NCBI GenBank assembly: GCA_042576225.1
Contig: JBHPCA010000003.1
Span: forward strand, 1-64,000
DNA length: 64,000 bases
Source of the DNA: GWF2-30-66 sp042576225
GTDB lineage: Bacteria > Babelota > Babeliae > Babelales > Vermiphilaceae
Direction: 5' to 3'
Shown here: positions 37,007 through 45,842 of the stretch, piece by piece
How the letters are laid out: every line of letters starts with the position of its first letter
How positions within the stretch are numbered: position 1 is the first letter of the stretch
The notes under the pieces: generated by a model
Seen by the model: only the letters and a program-made list of their open reading frames with translations
Database searches by the model: none
Told to the model about the DNA's origin: nothing
Translations under genes and position numbers: made by a program

Positions 37007-37321
37007 ATGGGCAATGTTCTTGATAAAAATATTCTTACAAAGGAAGAGATTTTACACTTTTTACGTAAAAATAGAGATTATCTAAAAAAAGAATTCGATG
37101 TAGATGAAATTATGCTTTTCGGTTCCTATGCACGGGATGAAGCTGGGCCAGAAAGCGACATCGACATCCTCATAAAATCAAAAACAAAAAAATTTAATAA
37201 ATGGTATAAATTAAAAATTTTTTTAGAAAAAAATCTAAAAAAAGATGTTGACGTTGTATATACAGATGCCATGCACCCCTTTATTATGCGATTTGTAAAG
37301 GAGGAGATAATTTATGCCTAA
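37007..37321 (+). CDS. mntA: MntA-like minimal nucleotidyltransferase (antitoxin)
   Basis: 104 aa. A minimal nucleotidyltransferase with GSYARDEAGPESDIDI, in which Gly39-Ser40 and Asp51/Asp53 are the catalytic set and intact. In characterised HEPN/MNT pairs this enzyme adds AMP to the HepT toxin and silences it. AAGGAGG precedes the ATG, and its 3' end overlaps hepT by 8 bp with the hepT ribosome site inside it. This is the usual order (antitoxin first here) and coupling. Confidence 0.9.
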   Translation: MGNVLDKNILTKEEILHFLRKNRDYLKKEFDVDEIMLFGSYARDEAGPESDIDILIKSKTKKFNKWYKLKIFLEKNLKKDVDVVYTDAMHPFIMRFVKEEIIYA

Positions 37322-37781
37322 AAAACAACCTGAGCTATTTTTCATAAATATTCTCGTTTCTATCGACAAGATAAAACGACACACTTCGAATCTTTCTGTT
37401 GAACAATTTATTTCAAGCGAAGCCGCCTTTGCTATAACAGCCAGAGAGCTGCAAGAAATTGGGGAGTCTATAAAAAAAATCTCTAAAAACTCCAATCTTT
37501 TAGAAAACTCTAATATCGAACGTGAAAAAATAATTGCTTTCAGAAACGTTGTTGTTCACGAATACTTTAAGCTAATCCCTGAAATTATTTTTGATATTGT
37601 AAAAGAAGAAATACCAAAGCTTGAAAAGAAAACCTTACAGGCAATTAAGCAACAAAAAGATAAAACCTTATTTTTGCAAGCTATTAAAGATACAAAATCT
37701 GTACTTAACAAAATGAATCGCCATGAAAGTATTGCTTACCTTGATAATGTTGAAGCTATAATAAAAAACCCCAACCATTAA
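37314..37781 (+). CDS. hepT: HepT-like HEPN ribonuclease toxin
   Basis: 155 aa, all helical. The HEPN catalytic motif R-x4-H-x-Y is present and complete (Arg77, His82, Tyr84 in RNVVVHEY). It probably cleaves RNA and is neutralised by MntA. An AGGAGG ribosome site lies within the end of mntA. It converges on mnmA with 9 bp between stops. The residues modified by MntA in known HepT proteins are Tyr in this same motif, and that Tyr is kept. Confidence 0.88.
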   Translation: MPKKQPELFFINILVSIDKIKRHTSNLSVEQFISSEAAFAITARELQEIGESIKKISKNSNLLENSNIEREKIIAFRNVVVHEYFKLIPEIIFDIVKEEIPKLEKKTLQAIKQQKDKTLFLQAIKDTKSVLNKMNRHESIAYLDNVEAIIKNPNH

Positions 37782-37790
37782 AACTTATAG

Positions 37791-38900
37791 TTATTGGCAC
37801 TTTGCAATAACACCGCCACCTAAACAGATATCGCAATCATAAAATACGGCAAACTGCCCTGGCGCTATTCCCTGATCTGAAGTCTCAAGTTTTACTTTCG
37901 TAATAGAATCACCCATTTTGTTAGCACCAGTGTCACCCAAAAACTCTATAGAACAATTATATCTTTGTTTCCCGTGGCGCATTTTAACTTGTAAGCTTTT
38001 CTTTTCAGGCTTACTACCAGAAATCCAATTAATTTTTTCGACACAAAATAAATCTCTTGCTTTGTCTTGACTATAATACTGTTTCGAAATGTACACAATA
38101 TTTTGCTTGGTATCTTTATCAACCACATACCATGGTCCACCAGACAAACCAATACCACGTCTTTGGCCAATCGTATGAAACCAAAAACCTTTATGCTCAC
38201 CAACCTTCTCACCCGTTTCATACTCAATTAAATCACCTGGTTTTTCGCCAACATAATGCTTAATAAAATCATCAAATTTGAACTTGCCTAAAAAGCATAT
38301 GCCCTGGCTATCTTTTCTATCTTTATTGGGCAAATTATACTGCTGTGCCAAATCTCTCACTTGGCTTTTAGTTAAATTGCCTATGGGAAACACAAGCTTT
38401 GAAAGCTGTTTTTGATCTAGATAAGATAAAAAATAGGTCTGGTCTTTGATCTCATCCGGTGCGCATTTAAGCTGATATACACTATTTTCACTCTCAGGCG
38501 CTATAACACGGGCATAGTGACCAGTAGCCACTTTATCAAACTGATCACCATATTGCTCCAGAAAAATACCAAATTTGATCAACTTATTGCAAAAAATATC
38601 CGGATTTGGCGTTCTGCCCTCTTTTACCTCATTAATTGTGTAAGAAACCACCCGGTCCCAATACTCTTTTTGCATAGAAACCACTTCTAGCGGCACCCCT
38701 GCGTTGTCACACACAGCTCTGACGTAAGATAAATCCTCTTGCCATGGGCATGCGTCGCCAATATGCCCACCAATAGAGGCAACATCCTCTTCTAGCCAGA
38801 TTTTTAGGTAATAGGCCGTCAAATCATGCCCCTGCTCTTTGAGAAGCCTTAGTGCAACGGAGCTATCGACGCCCCCAGAGATCAAAACCGCAATTTTCAT
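37791..38900 (-). CDS. mnmA: tRNA 2-thiouridylase MnmA
   Basis: Thiolates U34 of tRNA Lys, Glu and Gln. The PP-loop ATP-binding motif SGGVDSS is at residues 8-14. The catalytic Cys pair is seen in DACPWQED and in SQGICFLG. The C-terminal barrel (FHTIGQRRGIGLSGGPWYVV and GQFAVFYD) is complete. At 369 aa the length is normal. The insert around residues 40-60 (VASIGGHIGDACPWQEDL) is standard. The sulfur donors (IscS/Tus) are not in the window. A tRNA-Lys gene is, but with CTT anticodon, which is not a substrate. Confidence 0.96.
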   Translation of the reverse strand: MKIAVLISGGVDSSVALRLLKEQGHDLTAYYLKIWLEEDVASIGGHIGDACPWQEDLSYVRAVCDNAGVPLEVVSMQKEYWDRVVSYTINEVKEGRTPNPDIFCNKLIKFGIFLEQYGDQFDKVATGHYARVIAPESENSVYQLKCAPDEIKDQTYFLSYLDQKQLSKLVFPIGNLTKSQVRDLAQQYNLPNKDRKDSQGICFLGKFKFDDFIKHYVGEKPGDLIEYETGEKVGEHKGFWFHTIGQRRGIGLSGGPWYVVDKDTKQNIVYISKQYYSQDKARDLFCVEKINWISGSKPEKKSLQVKMRHGKQRYNCSIEFLGDTGANKMGDSITKVKLETSDQGIAPGQFAVFYDCDICLGGGVIAKCQ

Positions 38901-39006
38901 ATTTTTTTACCACAAATAAACGCCCCCACAGGGCTAATTCACACTATACGCAACAAAATATAGTATAGCAAAAAACAAAAAAATACACAAAGAGAAAATA
39001 CCCCAT

Positions 39007-39035
39007 TTGACAAGATTATTAAAAAAGTGTAATAT
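39007..39035 (+). promoter_or_regulatory. consensus promoter of the propeller-like gene
   Basis: TTGACA (39007-39012), a 17-bp spacer and TAATAT (39030-39035), about 50 bp before the ATG. Confidence 0.6.
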
Positions 39036-39085
39036 TTTAAATAGAGAGGTATCACTTAATTTTCTTAATAAATGGAGAAAAATAA

Positions 39086-40057
39086 ATGGAGAAAATCGTA
39101 AAAACAAAAAATATAAAATATTTTTTACTTGTGAGTATTTTATCACTATTGTGCACTGGAAAAACAAGCTGCATGCAAAACAAGTTTATTTTGTTAGACG
39201 ACGACAGCAAAGTACTTTTCACCCCTGACAAAAAGTATAAGGCTGTATGCACGCAAAGAGAAATTTGCTATGACCTTCAACTAGACAATAAAGCCGACAT
39301 AATAGAAACAAAAACAAACAAAAAAATTGTATCATTGGAGCTTTATCAATACACACCATATCTTGTAGAAATCTTAAAGTTTTCACCTAATTCTAAATAT
39401 CTTGCGTATTACAACAAAGAGCGCGCGTTAGTAATAATGGAACTTGGAACAAAAAATAAGTTAGTTATTAACTTCGACTTTGGAGATAGAATTGAAGATG
39501 TCCAATTCGCATTTTTTTCCTTGAGCCCACGCATAGCTGTTTTGCAAAACAACGAGGTGACAATACATAACCTTACAAACAAAAACAAAAAGCGGCTTAT
39601 TTCTATGCCACACGACTACAAGTCATTTGCAAATTTAATAATTAGCCCTAAAGAAAAATATATAATGTTAGGTGGCAGAAGTATTTCATTCATATGTAGT
39701 TTGCTAACAAAAAAACATATCAAAGTAGATACAAAAATTAGTAGTATTTTTCCTGAGCTCAATATGTTTGCTTTTTCCAATAATGACAAATTTTTTGCAT
39801 ATTGCCCTTTTAAAAGAGGGTTTTCAGAAAATACAAAAAAAATAATAACCTTGCACTTGGATACAAGCAAGAAAAAAGAATATGCACTTAAGTCAGATGC
39901 TAAAAAGATGGCGTTTAATAAAAACTCAGAACTCCTGCAAGTGACACTTGAAAACAACACACAAAAAAATATACCAATGCCTTTTTCCTTCAGTTTTAGC
40001 AAAAACACACTCAAAAATAAAAAGTATAAGGATATTATAGTTAATTGCAAAAAATAG
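39086..40057 (+). CDS. exported WD40-like (beta-propeller) protein
   Basis: 323 aa. A signal peptide (YFLLVSILSLLCTG) is followed by propeller-like repeats typical of PD40/WD40: VLFTPDKKYKAV, LKFSPNSKYLAYYN, LIISPKEKYIMLG and FAFSNNDKFFAYC. About six to seven blades are plausible, enough to close a propeller. It lacks canonical W-D ends. It is longer than the related short gene at 19317 and appears intact. A GGAG site lies 8 nt before the ATG. Function unknown; similar exported propellers in host-associated bacteria bind proteins. Confidence 0.6.
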   Translation: MEKIVKTKNIKYFLLVSILSLLCTGKTSCMQNKFILLDDDSKVLFTPDKKYKAVCTQREICYDLQLDNKADIIETKTNKKIVSLELYQYTPYLVEILKFSPNSKYLAYYNKERALVIMELGTKNKLVINFDFGDRIEDVQFAFFSLSPRIAVLQNNEVTIHNLTNKNKKRLISMPHDYKSFANLIISPKEKYIMLGGRSISFICSLLTKKHIKVDTKISSIFPELNMFAFSNNDKFFAYCPFKRGFSENTKKIITLHLDTSKKKEYALKSDAKKMAFNKNSELLQVTLENNTQKNIPMPFSFSFSKNTLKNKKYKDIIVNCKK

Positions 40058-40102
40058 AAACTTTGGCAAATAGTTTTGCTAAAACAACTTAAAAAAAATA
40101 AG

Positions 40103-40133
40103 GTCACCCTGAAAATGGGTGACTTTTTCTTTA
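40103..40133 (+). terminator. rho-independent terminator
   Basis: GTCACCC-TGAAAAT-GGGTGAC followed by TTTTTCTTT, 46 bp after the propeller gene and before argS. Confidence 0.85.
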
Positions 40134-40191
40134 TTTTTGGTACTTTTATAAAGTATATGAAATATTAATATTATTGCTTTAGGCCCTGATT

Positions 40192-41862
40192 ATGAATATA
40201 ATTGATGCGATTATCCAAGATTTTAAAACGTTTTTAGTAGATTATTTTAAGAAATCTAAGATTGATAGAGATGTAATAAATCAGTGCACCTTTGATATGA
40301 ATATAGATCCGTCAAAAGAGGCTTTTGGGGACATAAACTCAAACTGTGCACTTATGCTAGCAAAAAAACTGGGAAAGAACCCAAGAGATATTGCACAAGA
40401 AATAATAGATAATTTCACGCATGCAAATATAGAAAAAATAGAGGCAGCTGGCCCAGGGTTTTTAAACCTGTTTTTGTCAAATAAAGCATATCAAGTACTG
40501 AGTGAAGAAATAATTACCCAAAAAAGTGATTTTTTTAAGCCTGATGAACTGAAAAAGCAAAAATATAATCTTGAGTTTGTAAGTGCTAACCCTACTGGGC
40601 CAATTCATTTTGGCCATGGCAGAGGGGGAATAATCGGCGATGTACTGGGCAATATTTTAAAGTTTATTGGGCATGAGGTCACCAAAGAGTATTACATAAA
40701 CGATGCAGGAGCACAGATTACAAAGCTGGGCAAATCGTTTAAAATACGATGCCAACAGGAAGCAGGGCAAGATGTGGAACTTCCAGAAGATGCGTACCAG
40801 GGCCAATATTTAGTAGAACTTGCAAAAGAGACTATTAAACAGATGGGGGCAAAAGTTTTAGAAGAAGAGGATAGCTTTTTTGAGAAATATGCAAAAGAAA
40901 AGATGCTGGAATTAATACGAAAAACAATGCATGATTACGGCATACATTTTGATACCTGGTTTTCTGAGAAATCGTTGCATAACAGTGGCGCAATAAAAAA
41001 ATCTTTAGATGTTTTAGAAAAAAATGGATATTTATTTGAAAAAGAAGGCGCGCTCTGGTTTAAGTCAACTGATTTTGGAGACGATAAAGATAGAGTGGTG
41101 ATCAAGTCTAGTGGTGAGCCAACATATGTTGCACCAGATATCGCATATCTTGAAAACAAAGCTGGACGTGGCTTTGACCATATTGTCATGATGCTTGGGC
41201 ATGACCATCATAGTTATGCCGTAAGACTGGAGGGGCTCAGGCAAGCACTTGGCGTCAAAAGCCCATTAACAGTGATATTATTCCAGCTGGTGAAGATGAA
41301 ATCAAGTGGTGAGCTTGTGCGCATGTCAAAACGTGCCGGAAAAATCATCACACTTGATGATATTATCAAAACAGTCGGCAAGGATGTGGCCCGATTCTTC
41401 TACTTAAACCGTAAAGCAGACGCACAACTTGAGTTTGATCTTGATTTGGCAATGAAAAAAACTGAAGAAAATCCAGTGTATTACGTACAATATGCCTATG
41501 TGCGAACAAAAAGCATAATAGAAAAAGCTAAATTTGAAGAATATTTAAGTGAGATAGATGTCTCAGATGTGCAAGATCTTGATCCGAAGTTTATAAATAA
41601 TTCAGAAAAATTTTTGCTTAAAAAAATTGTCTCTCTCAAGCAATTATTGCACAATATAAGCATAAACTTTCAGACGCATTTGTTGGCCTATTACGTGATA
41701 GAGCTGGCAACTGCATTTCACAAGTATTATAGCAAAAACAGAGTTATCGACCCTAATAATCCAAAAACAAGCCGTTGGCGACTACTGCTGATACAGGAGC
41801 TTAAAAGCACACTTGAGCTTTGTTTGGACATTTTGGGGCTAAGCAAACCTGAGAAAATGTAG
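40192..41862 (+). CDS. argS: arginyl-tRNA synthetase
   Basis: A class I synthetase that charges tRNA-Arg. The N-terminal Add-1 part is followed by VSANPTGPIHFGHGRGG (HIGH-type motif HFGH), then SGEPTYVAPDIAYL. The degenerate KMSKS loop appears as VRMSKRAGKIITLDD. The C-terminal DALR anticodon-binding helical domain is present and includes YVQYAYVRTKSI. At 556 aa the length is normal. It starts at the ATG after the terminator, with only a weak ribosome site. Confidence 0.97.
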   Translation: MNIIDAIIQDFKTFLVDYFKKSKIDRDVINQCTFDMNIDPSKEAFGDINSNCALMLAKKLGKNPRDIAQEIIDNFTHANIEKIEAAGPGFLNLFLSNKAYQVLSEEIITQKSDFFKPDELKKQKYNLEFVSANPTGPIHFGHGRGGIIGDVLGNILKFIGHEVTKEYYINDAGAQITKLGKSFKIRCQQEAGQDVELPEDAYQGQYLVELAKETIKQMGAKVLEEEDSFFEKYAKEKMLELIRKTMHDYGIHFDTWFSEKSLHNSGAIKKSLDVLEKNGYLFEKEGALWFKSTDFGDDKDRVVIKSSGEPTYVAPDIAYLENKAGRGFDHIVMMLGHDHHSYAVRLEGLRQALGVKSPLTVILFQLVKMKSSGELVRMSKRAGKIITLDDIIKTVGKDVARFFYLNRKADAQLEFDLDLAMKKTEENPVYYVQYAYVRTKSIIEKAKFEEYLSEIDVSDVQDLDPKFINNSEKFLLKKIVSLKQLLHNISINFQTHLLAYYVIELATAFHKYYSKNRVIDPNNPKTSRWRLLLIQELKSTLELCLDILGLSKPEKM

Positions 41863-41920
41863 CTATTTTGGCCAAGATTTGCTAAAAATCCCTTTTCTGG
41901 CATACTTTTAAGTGAGTTAT

Positions 41921-42006
41921 TGTGCAAGTAAAAAGCACCACAGCCGCCAGGCCGTGGCCTGAACAAATCAGGATTTTGTGCTCTCATCCACACTTGTGGT
42001 TGCACA
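41921..42006 (+). promoter_or_regulatory. structured leader upstream of tsf
   Basis: The ends TGTGCAA (41921-41927) and TTGCACA (42000-42006) pair. Inside are a CAGGC/GCCTG hairpin (41948-41961) and a CCTGA/TCAGG hairpin that starts at 41958 and shares bases with it, so only one can form at a time. The leader ends about 35 nt before the tsf start. It may be a control element; no known leader class was recognised. Confidence 0.35.
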
Positions 42007-42040
42007 GGGTAATATATAAATTAATTTTAGAGGGAAAATT

Positions 42041-42637
42041 ATGGCAAAAATAGACATGGAGATGGTAAAACAGCTAAGAGAAAGAACCGGTCTTGGGATG
42101 ATGGACTGCAAAAAAGCTTTGGAAGATACTGGTGGCGATGTTGAGAAAGCAGTAGACCTTTTGCGCAAAAAAGGTGCCGCTGTTGCTGCGAAAAGATCTG
42201 ACAAGGCAACATCTGAAGGATATGTACATGCTTATATTCACCCAGGAAGCCAAATTGGCGTACTATTAGAGTTAAACTGTGAAACGGACTTTGTTGCACG
42301 AACAGAAGATGTTAAAAAGTTTGCACATGACATCTGCTTGCATATCGCCGCACTTAAACCGCTTTACTTAACTCCTGAGAATGTAGACGCTAAATTCTTA
42401 GAGCATGAAAAAGAAATCCTAAGAGAACAACTTGCAGGCGCAGGCAAACCTGAAAAAATGATCAATCAAATTGTTGAAGGCAAGCTCAAAAAACTATACT
42501 CAGAAATATGCCTCATGAAACAACAATTTGTGAAAAATGACCAAATGAGCATCGAGCAGGTCCTTGAAGAACTTATCGGTAAAACTGGTGAGAATATTAA
42601 AATCAGACGTTTTGCTCGATTTGAAGTAGGCGCGTAA
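42041..42637 (+). CDS. tsf: elongation factor Ts
   Basis: The nucleotide exchange factor for EF-Tu. The N-terminal UBA-like part (VKQLRERTGLGMMDCKKALEDTGGDVEKAVDLLRKKG) and core motif TDFVAR are intact. At 198 aa it is the short form that lacks part of the second subdomain, as in several bacterial groups. GAGGG lies 7 nt before the ATG. The usual upstream partner rpsB is absent here; argS is upstream instead. pyrH follows after 5 bp. Confidence 0.96.
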   Translation: MAKIDMEMVKQLRERTGLGMMDCKKALEDTGGDVEKAVDLLRKKGAAVAAKRSDKATSEGYVHAYIHPGSQIGVLLELNCETDFVARTEDVKKFAHDICLHIAALKPLYLTPENVDAKFLEHEKEILREQLAGAGKPEKMINQIVEGKLKKLYSEICLMKQQFVKNDQMSIEQVLEELIGKTGENIKIRRFARFEVGA

Positions 42638-42642
42638 GATTT

Positions 42643-43356
42643 ATGGAGAAAAAAGTAGTTTTGCTCAAGCTCACTGGAAGGATATTGGGCAATGGAAGCG
42701 CACTAAGTTCTGAGCCTTTTGAAAAATTAATCTCCCAGATCAGAGAACTTACGAAGCAATGTCGCCTGGCAATAGTTATAGGCGGTGGCAATATTCTCAG
42801 GGGAGACCTGCAAGGAGTAGCGCTAGGGCTTTCACCAACAATTGGGCATCAGGCCGGCATGCTTGCCACAATAATCAATGGCCTTATGGTACAAGACATA
42901 CTAAAGCAAAATGATATCCAGACCTGTTTATTGTCTTCTATAGTATGCCCACAAATATGCCAAACAGCCTCTCAAGACAACATAAACAAAGCATTAGAAC
43001 AAGATAAAGTGATTATTTTCTCTGGTGGTACAGGAGCACCATTTTTCACTACAGATACCAACATGGTTGTCAGAGCACTGCAGATCGGTGCAACTGAGGT
43101 ATGGAAAGCAACTGGTGTTGATGGGATATATGAGGCAGATCCAGCAAAAGACAAAAATGCGAAACTTATAAAAAAAATAACATATGCTGATGCCATATCT
43201 CAAAAATTGGGTATCCTAGATGCAACAGCTTTGACATTAGCTAAAAAACATTCCATTATTATGAGAGTGTTTAACATTTTTCAAGATAATTCTTTGATTA
43301 AAGCTTGGCAGGATAATAACTTTGGAAGTGTAATTAAGAGATTAAATCTCAAATAA
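42643..43356 (+). CDS. pyrH: uridylate kinase, with substitutions at usually conserved positions
   Basis: Phosphorylates UMP to UDP. The amino-acid-kinase fold is clear: VVLLKLTGRIL, VIGGGNILRG, GMLATIINGLM, FSGGTGAPFFTTDT and KATGVDGIYEADP. In the loop that in E. coli PyrH reads MNRVVGDHMGML, this protein has LSPTIGHQAGML, so the conserved Arg (62) and Asp (77) are Pro and His. Those residues are reported to affect UMP binding or allosteric control in E. coli, so regulation may differ. It is 5 bp after tsf and 15 bp before frr. Confidence 0.94.
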   Translation: MEKKVVLLKLTGRILGNGSALSSEPFEKLISQIRELTKQCRLAIVIGGGNILRGDLQGVALGLSPTIGHQAGMLATIINGLMVQDILKQNDIQTCLLSSIVCPQICQTASQDNINKALEQDKVIIFSGGTGAPFFTTDTNMVVRALQIGATEVWKATGVDGIYEADPAKDKNAKLIKKITYADAISQKLGILDATALTLAKKHSIIMRVFNIFQDNSLIKAWQDNNFGSVIKRLNLK

Positions 43357-43371
43357 AATAAGGGCTTTAAC

Positions 43372-43962
43372 ATGAGTATAGAGTTTAATTTAACAGAAAA
43401 CGATACAAAAAGTTTTGAAAATGCAATGGGAACCGAGATGGTTAAACCTATTAAGCATTTTGAACATGAGTTGGTAAAAATAAGAACGGGAAGAGCAAAT
43501 ACATCTATGATAGAAGACCTACAAGTTTCTTGCTATGGCCAAGCACCAATGAAACTAAAAGCATTGGCTGTCCTGGGCGCACCGGATGCAAAACTTCTTA
43601 CAATACAACCGTGGGACGCGTCTATCATAGGCGACATAGAAAAAGGTGTTAATGAGTCAAACCTTGGGTTAAAAGCAGAAAATGACGGCAAAATCATAAG
43701 AATAAGACTCCCGGAGATGAGCTCGACCAGAAGAGAAGAACTCGTAAAAATATTAAATAAAAAGCTGGAAGAATGCAGGGTGGGCATAAGAAACATTCGT
43801 AAAGATTTTCATAATATAATGCGTACGGCTAAAAAAGAAAAAACAATATCCGAAGATTTTTACAACAGGTTGGAAGACTCGCTCAAAAAGGTAACCGATA
43901 AATTTGTAAAACAGGCTGAGGATATAGGCGGCAAAAAAGAAAAAGATCTAAAAGCTTTTTAA
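43372..43962 (+). CDS. frr: ribosome recycling factor
   Basis: Splits post-termination ribosomes with EF-G. 196 aa, with typical stretches VKIRTGRANTSMIEDLQVSCYG, LLTIQPWDASIIGDIEKGVNESNLGL, IIRIRLPEMSSTRREELVK and the long C-terminal helix. It completes a tsf-pyrH-frr transcript, the conserved bacterial order minus rpsB. Confidence 0.97.
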   Translation: MSIEFNLTENDTKSFENAMGTEMVKPIKHFEHELVKIRTGRANTSMIEDLQVSCYGQAPMKLKALAVLGAPDAKLLTIQPWDASIIGDIEKGVNESNLGLKAENDGKIIRIRLPEMSSTRREELVKILNKKLEECRVGIRNIRKDFHNIMRTAKKEKTISEDFYNRLEDSLKKVTDKFVKQAEDIGGKKEKDLKAF

Positions 43963-44004
43963 TAAATAAGGTTTTGACATCTTATTTTCTTTTATTGCTA
44001 ATTA

Positions 44005-44013
44005 TGGTATAAT
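44005..44013 (+). promoter_or_regulatory. extended -10 promoter for the tRNA pair
   Basis: TGGTATAAT (extended -10 form) lies 31 bp before the tRNA-Lys. No good -35 is found at 17 bp. A TTGACA at 43974 is too far (28 bp). Confidence 0.45.
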
Positions 44014-44043
44014 AATAGTAGTATTTATACGATTGAATAATTT

Positions 44044-44119
44044 GGGCTGCTAGCTCAATTGGCAGAGCAACAGACTCTTAATCTGTAGGTTATTGGTTCG
44101 ATTCCAATGCAGCCCACCA
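44044..44119 (+). tRNA. tRNA-Lys (anticodon CTT)
   Basis: 76 nt. The acceptor GGGCTGC/GCAGCCC is a perfect 7-bp stem. The anticodon loop is CTCTTAA with anticodon CTT, the T arm has GGTTCGATTCC, and the CCA end is encoded (44117-44119). Confidence 0.95.
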
Positions 44120-44132
44120 TTAGACTAAGAGT

Positions 44133-44219
<87 letters not shown>

Positions 44220-44254
44220 ATATATTAATAGACCATCAAAATCTGGAGAAAAGT

Positions 44255-45559
44255 ATGGAGCAAAGGGAAAAAAAAACCCTAAAGTTCGAAATTGATCAAA
44301 TCTCTCCAAGTTTTTGCAAAACAACAATTACAGTTCCTCATTCTATTGTAGACGTATCTTATGTCCAAGCTATAAACGCACAAAAAAAATCTGTCCGGCC
44401 TTATGGGTTTCATCATGACAATGTCCCTGAAGGCTACATAAAACAAAACTTTGAAAACAATATAAAAAACCATCTTCAAGAATTTTTATTCAAGCATTTT
44501 GTTCTCAGTTTTTTATACAATCAAATAAGAGAAACAAAATTGAATATAGCAGGCGACCCAAGACTTACAAGTATACATATTAACAACAACGAAGATGCAA
44601 TATTTGACTTTGACATAAGTTTATTTCCTAAAATAGAATTTCAAAACTGGAAATACTACCCATTCAGAGCGCCAAAAAGAAAAAAGTATAAAGATCTTGA
44701 CCGTCAAGCAATAGAATTCATGCGGGAGGAGCGACACAATAAAAAAGAATATAACCAAAGCGCTATACAGACAGGTGACTGGGTATCATTTGATGCATGG
44801 CTCGCAAACCATGAGAAAAAAGCAATATTTGGTAGACATAAAGAAAATTTATGGGTAAGAATCGGCAATGAAGAAGCAGATAGAGAAATGCAACAGTTAT
44901 TTGTCGGAAAAAAAATTGGAGCCCTTTTTTACACCAATGAAGATGTAGTTCAAGAATATTTTGGCACACAAATTGGGTCAAACTACAACTTCGGTGTCAA
45001 AATAAAAGACGTTCTCCCAAATGCATACTTCTGTTTTGATCAGTTTAAAAGACAGTTTAGGCTCAAAACAAAAAAAGAATCTTTAAAGCGCTTGATAGAG
45101 GTTTTTTCATTCAGAAACGATATTTCCCAACGACAAGCAACAGTCGAAGAGGCATTTAATCTTATGTTTTCAAAGTATAAGATTGAAATTCCCAACTACT
45201 TAATTTTAAGACAACAAAAAAAAGTACTAGCCGACATTAGAAAAAACCCTGACTATCATGTATACAAAAATCAAAAAGAGTTTGACAACCATATAAGAAA
45301 TCTGGCAGAAAAACAGATCAAAGAAATAATTCTTATAGATCAGCTTGCAAGCAAAGAAAAAGTGAAAGTAACCCATGAGGATATGGCAAGCTATCTTAAT
45401 CTTACAAAGCGCCCACGGATGAAAGAGTTTATCTATTTTAAAATGCCAGAAACCAAAATTGACTGCCAAGAAACGCCAGTCTCTTCAGAGCTTATTACCC
45501 AGCAATGCCTCAGGGAAAAAACATTAAATTACATTATTTATAATTTCACAAGAAAGTAA
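44255..45559 (+). CDS. tig: divergent trigger factor-like chaperone
   Basis: 434 aa with a trigger-factor layout. An N-terminal ribosome-binding-like domain carries VRPYGFHHDNVPEGYIKQNF. A short PPIase-like middle starts at TGDWVSFDAWL. A long helical C-terminal chaperone part has RQQKKVLADIRKN. In ordinary trigger factor the docking loop reads GFRxGKxP; here it is GFHHDNVP, losing the Arg and Lys that contact ribosomal protein L23. Similarity elsewhere is low, so this is a moderate call; a SurA-like or unrelated chaperone is the alternative. GGAG lies before the ATG. The usual clpP/clpX neighbours are missing; two tRNAs precede it. Confidence 0.6.
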   Translation: MEQREKKTLKFEIDQISPSFCKTTITVPHSIVDVSYVQAINAQKKSVRPYGFHHDNVPEGYIKQNFENNIKNHLQEFLFKHFVLSFLYNQIRETKLNIAGDPRLTSIHINNNEDAIFDFDISLFPKIEFQNWKYYPFRAPKRKKYKDLDRQAIEFMREERHNKKEYNQSAIQTGDWVSFDAWLANHEKKAIFGRHKENLWVRIGNEEADREMQQLFVGKKIGALFYTNEDVVQEYFGTQIGSNYNFGVKIKDVLPNAYFCFDQFKRQFRLKTKKESLKRLIEVFSFRNDISQRQATVEEAFNLMFSKYKIEIPNYLILRQQKKVLADIRKNPDYHVYKNQKEFDNHIRNLAEKQIKEIILIDQLASKEKVKVTHEDMASYLNLTKRPRMKEFIYFKMPETKIDCQETPVSSELITQQCLREKTLNYIIYNFTRK

Positions 45560-45646
45560 TATTTTAATACGTTATTAGTGAAATAGTAAGAAAATACAAA
45601 CTTGAAGATCAGAAACTTCATAGATCTTTGATATAGAAAGTAAATA

Positions 45647-45695
45647 TTCTCCCCCCGTTCTCCCTGAGCTTGACGAAGGGAGAACGGGGGGAGAA
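45647..45695. repeat. perfect hairpin repeat with CCTGAGC...GAAGGG core
   Basis: Arms 45647-45665 and 45677-45695 are perfect 19-bp reverse complements with an 11-nt loop (GAGCTTGACGA). It lies in the 283-bp gap between tig and trxB. It shares its core with the repeats near 20.1, 32.5, 32.76, 33.2 and 60.4 kb. Confidence 0.85.
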
Positions 45696-45842
45696 CTACC
45701 TCACAAATAAAAAACTCGGCACATAAATTTGCTCAAGATGATAAGAGGGAGATCGGGAAACGAAAATTTATTCTCTATGTCGAAGACTTAAGGAATCTCA
45801 AGTTTTCAAACTCATATCACAATATTAACTGGGAAAAATTAT

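Noticed and set aside
41921..42006. A tRNA or tRNA remnant upstream of tsf
   Set aside because: The paired ends are not followed by D- and T-arm consensus sequences or a usable anticodon arm.
43974..44013. TTGACA and TATAAT upstream of the tRNA genes as one promoter
   Set aside because: The spacer is 28 bp, too long; only the extended -10 form is kept.
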